Positions 30,805 through 30,865 of a DNA stretch of 30,865 nucleotides are shown piece after piece. How positions within the stretch are numbered: position 1 is the first letter of the stretch; the number at the start of each line of letters is the position of its first letter. The position numbers and the translations under genes are program-made. Source of the stretch: a virus; IMG/VR virus record IMGVR_UViG_3300020377_000005, positions 1 through 30,865 of that record. One strand, 5' to 3'. Below the pieces are notes generated by a model that did no database searches, was not told the origin of the DNA, and saw only the letters and a list, made by a program, of their open reading frames with translations.

Positions 30805-30819
30805 TCTAGCTTTTATACA
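30805..30819 (-). promoter_or_regulatory. Late promoter motif before the packaging genes
   Basis: The minus strand reads TGTATAAAAGCTAGA, a full match to the shared TATAAANNCTAGA core. No -35 box is present. In the circular genome it lies directly after the replication initiator gene and would start a 140-nt leader running through the GC-rich element to the 86-aa gene. Confidence 0.6.
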
Positions 30820-30865
30820 CCATCGTATCTTTTATTCATTTTATTTACTAGCCCCTTAATTAATT
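30811..30865. repeat. second copy of the 55-bp terminal overlap
   Basis: Exact copy of bases 1-55. If it is removed, the 3' end of the initiator gene joins directly to the packaging-region leader, with the late promoter motif 30805-30819 lying across the junction. Confidence 0.9.

Noticed and set aside
1-30865. tRNA genes, retroelements, CRISPR arrays, restriction-modification or toxin-antitoxin pairs
   Set aside because: I found no cloverleaf, reverse transcriptase, methylase or paired toxin pattern on reading both strands. The ribbon-helix-helix protein has no toxin-like partner beside it.

Overview
The window is a complete, circularised genome of a small tailed double-stranded DNA phage. 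The last 55 bases (30811-30865) repeat the first 55 exactly, so the unique length is about 30,810 bp. Base composition is AT-rich (GC roughly 37% by eye). The virion genes are of the short-tailed (podovirus) type: a T7 gp8-like connector portal, gp11/gp12-like tail tubes, a gp13-like protein, gp14/15/16-like internal proteins and a T7 gp17-type fibre N-terminus. I see no phage RNA polymerase, DNA polymerase, primase or helicase, so it is not a standard T7 relative and must borrow the host transcription and replication machinery. Several small conserved proteins, the 2OG oxygenase and the fibre architecture resemble marine phages of Alphaproteobacteria or cyanobacteria. The host cannot be fixed from the sequence.

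Layout. (1) 3-1713, minus strand: a ribbon-helix-helix protein, a DUF1064-type nuclease and a 376-aa replication initiator, which appears to carry its own origin inside the gene (about 305-435), arranged as in lambda O. (2) 1714-1834: a compact divergent control region with two face-to-face promoters laid over one another and an inverted repeat between them. (3) 1835-6471, plus strand, early genes: two unknown proteins, a serine recombinase, a winged-helix regulator, a basic protein, a small membrane protein with its own sigma70-type promoter, a YqaJ exonuclease and RecT pair, and a LexA-type DNA-binding domain without a protease. (4) 6463-30666, minus strand, late genes. In transcription order these are packaging (TerS, TerL), gp13-like, small accessory proteins, portal, scaffold, capsid, decoration-like protein, tail tubes, internal virion proteins, tail fibre, fibre-adjacent accessory genes (Cys-rich protein, 2OG oxygenase, assembly-like protein) and a lysis cassette (membrane proteins, GTA-type holin, small basic proteins, T4-type lysozyme). 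(5) 30667-30810: a GC-rich hairpin element before the terminase genes, a candidate packaging site.

How it may work together. The divergent switch chooses between the replication operon and the recombination/regulatory operon. The initiator recruits the host replisome to its internal origin, and exonuclease plus RecT support recombination. Late genes appear to be switched on from four copies of one promoter-like motif, TATAAANNCTAGA. It sits before the packaging genes, the capsid gene, the tail fibre gene and the lysis genes, and has no recognisable -35 element.

The most unusual large-scale signal is a strong excess of the pentamer CCWGG over almost the whole genome (about 5 per kb by hand count). 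It vanishes between about 9017 and 12403, exactly over the distal fibre, Cys-rich protein, oxygenase and neighbouring genes. That block looks like a recently exchanged host-interaction module.
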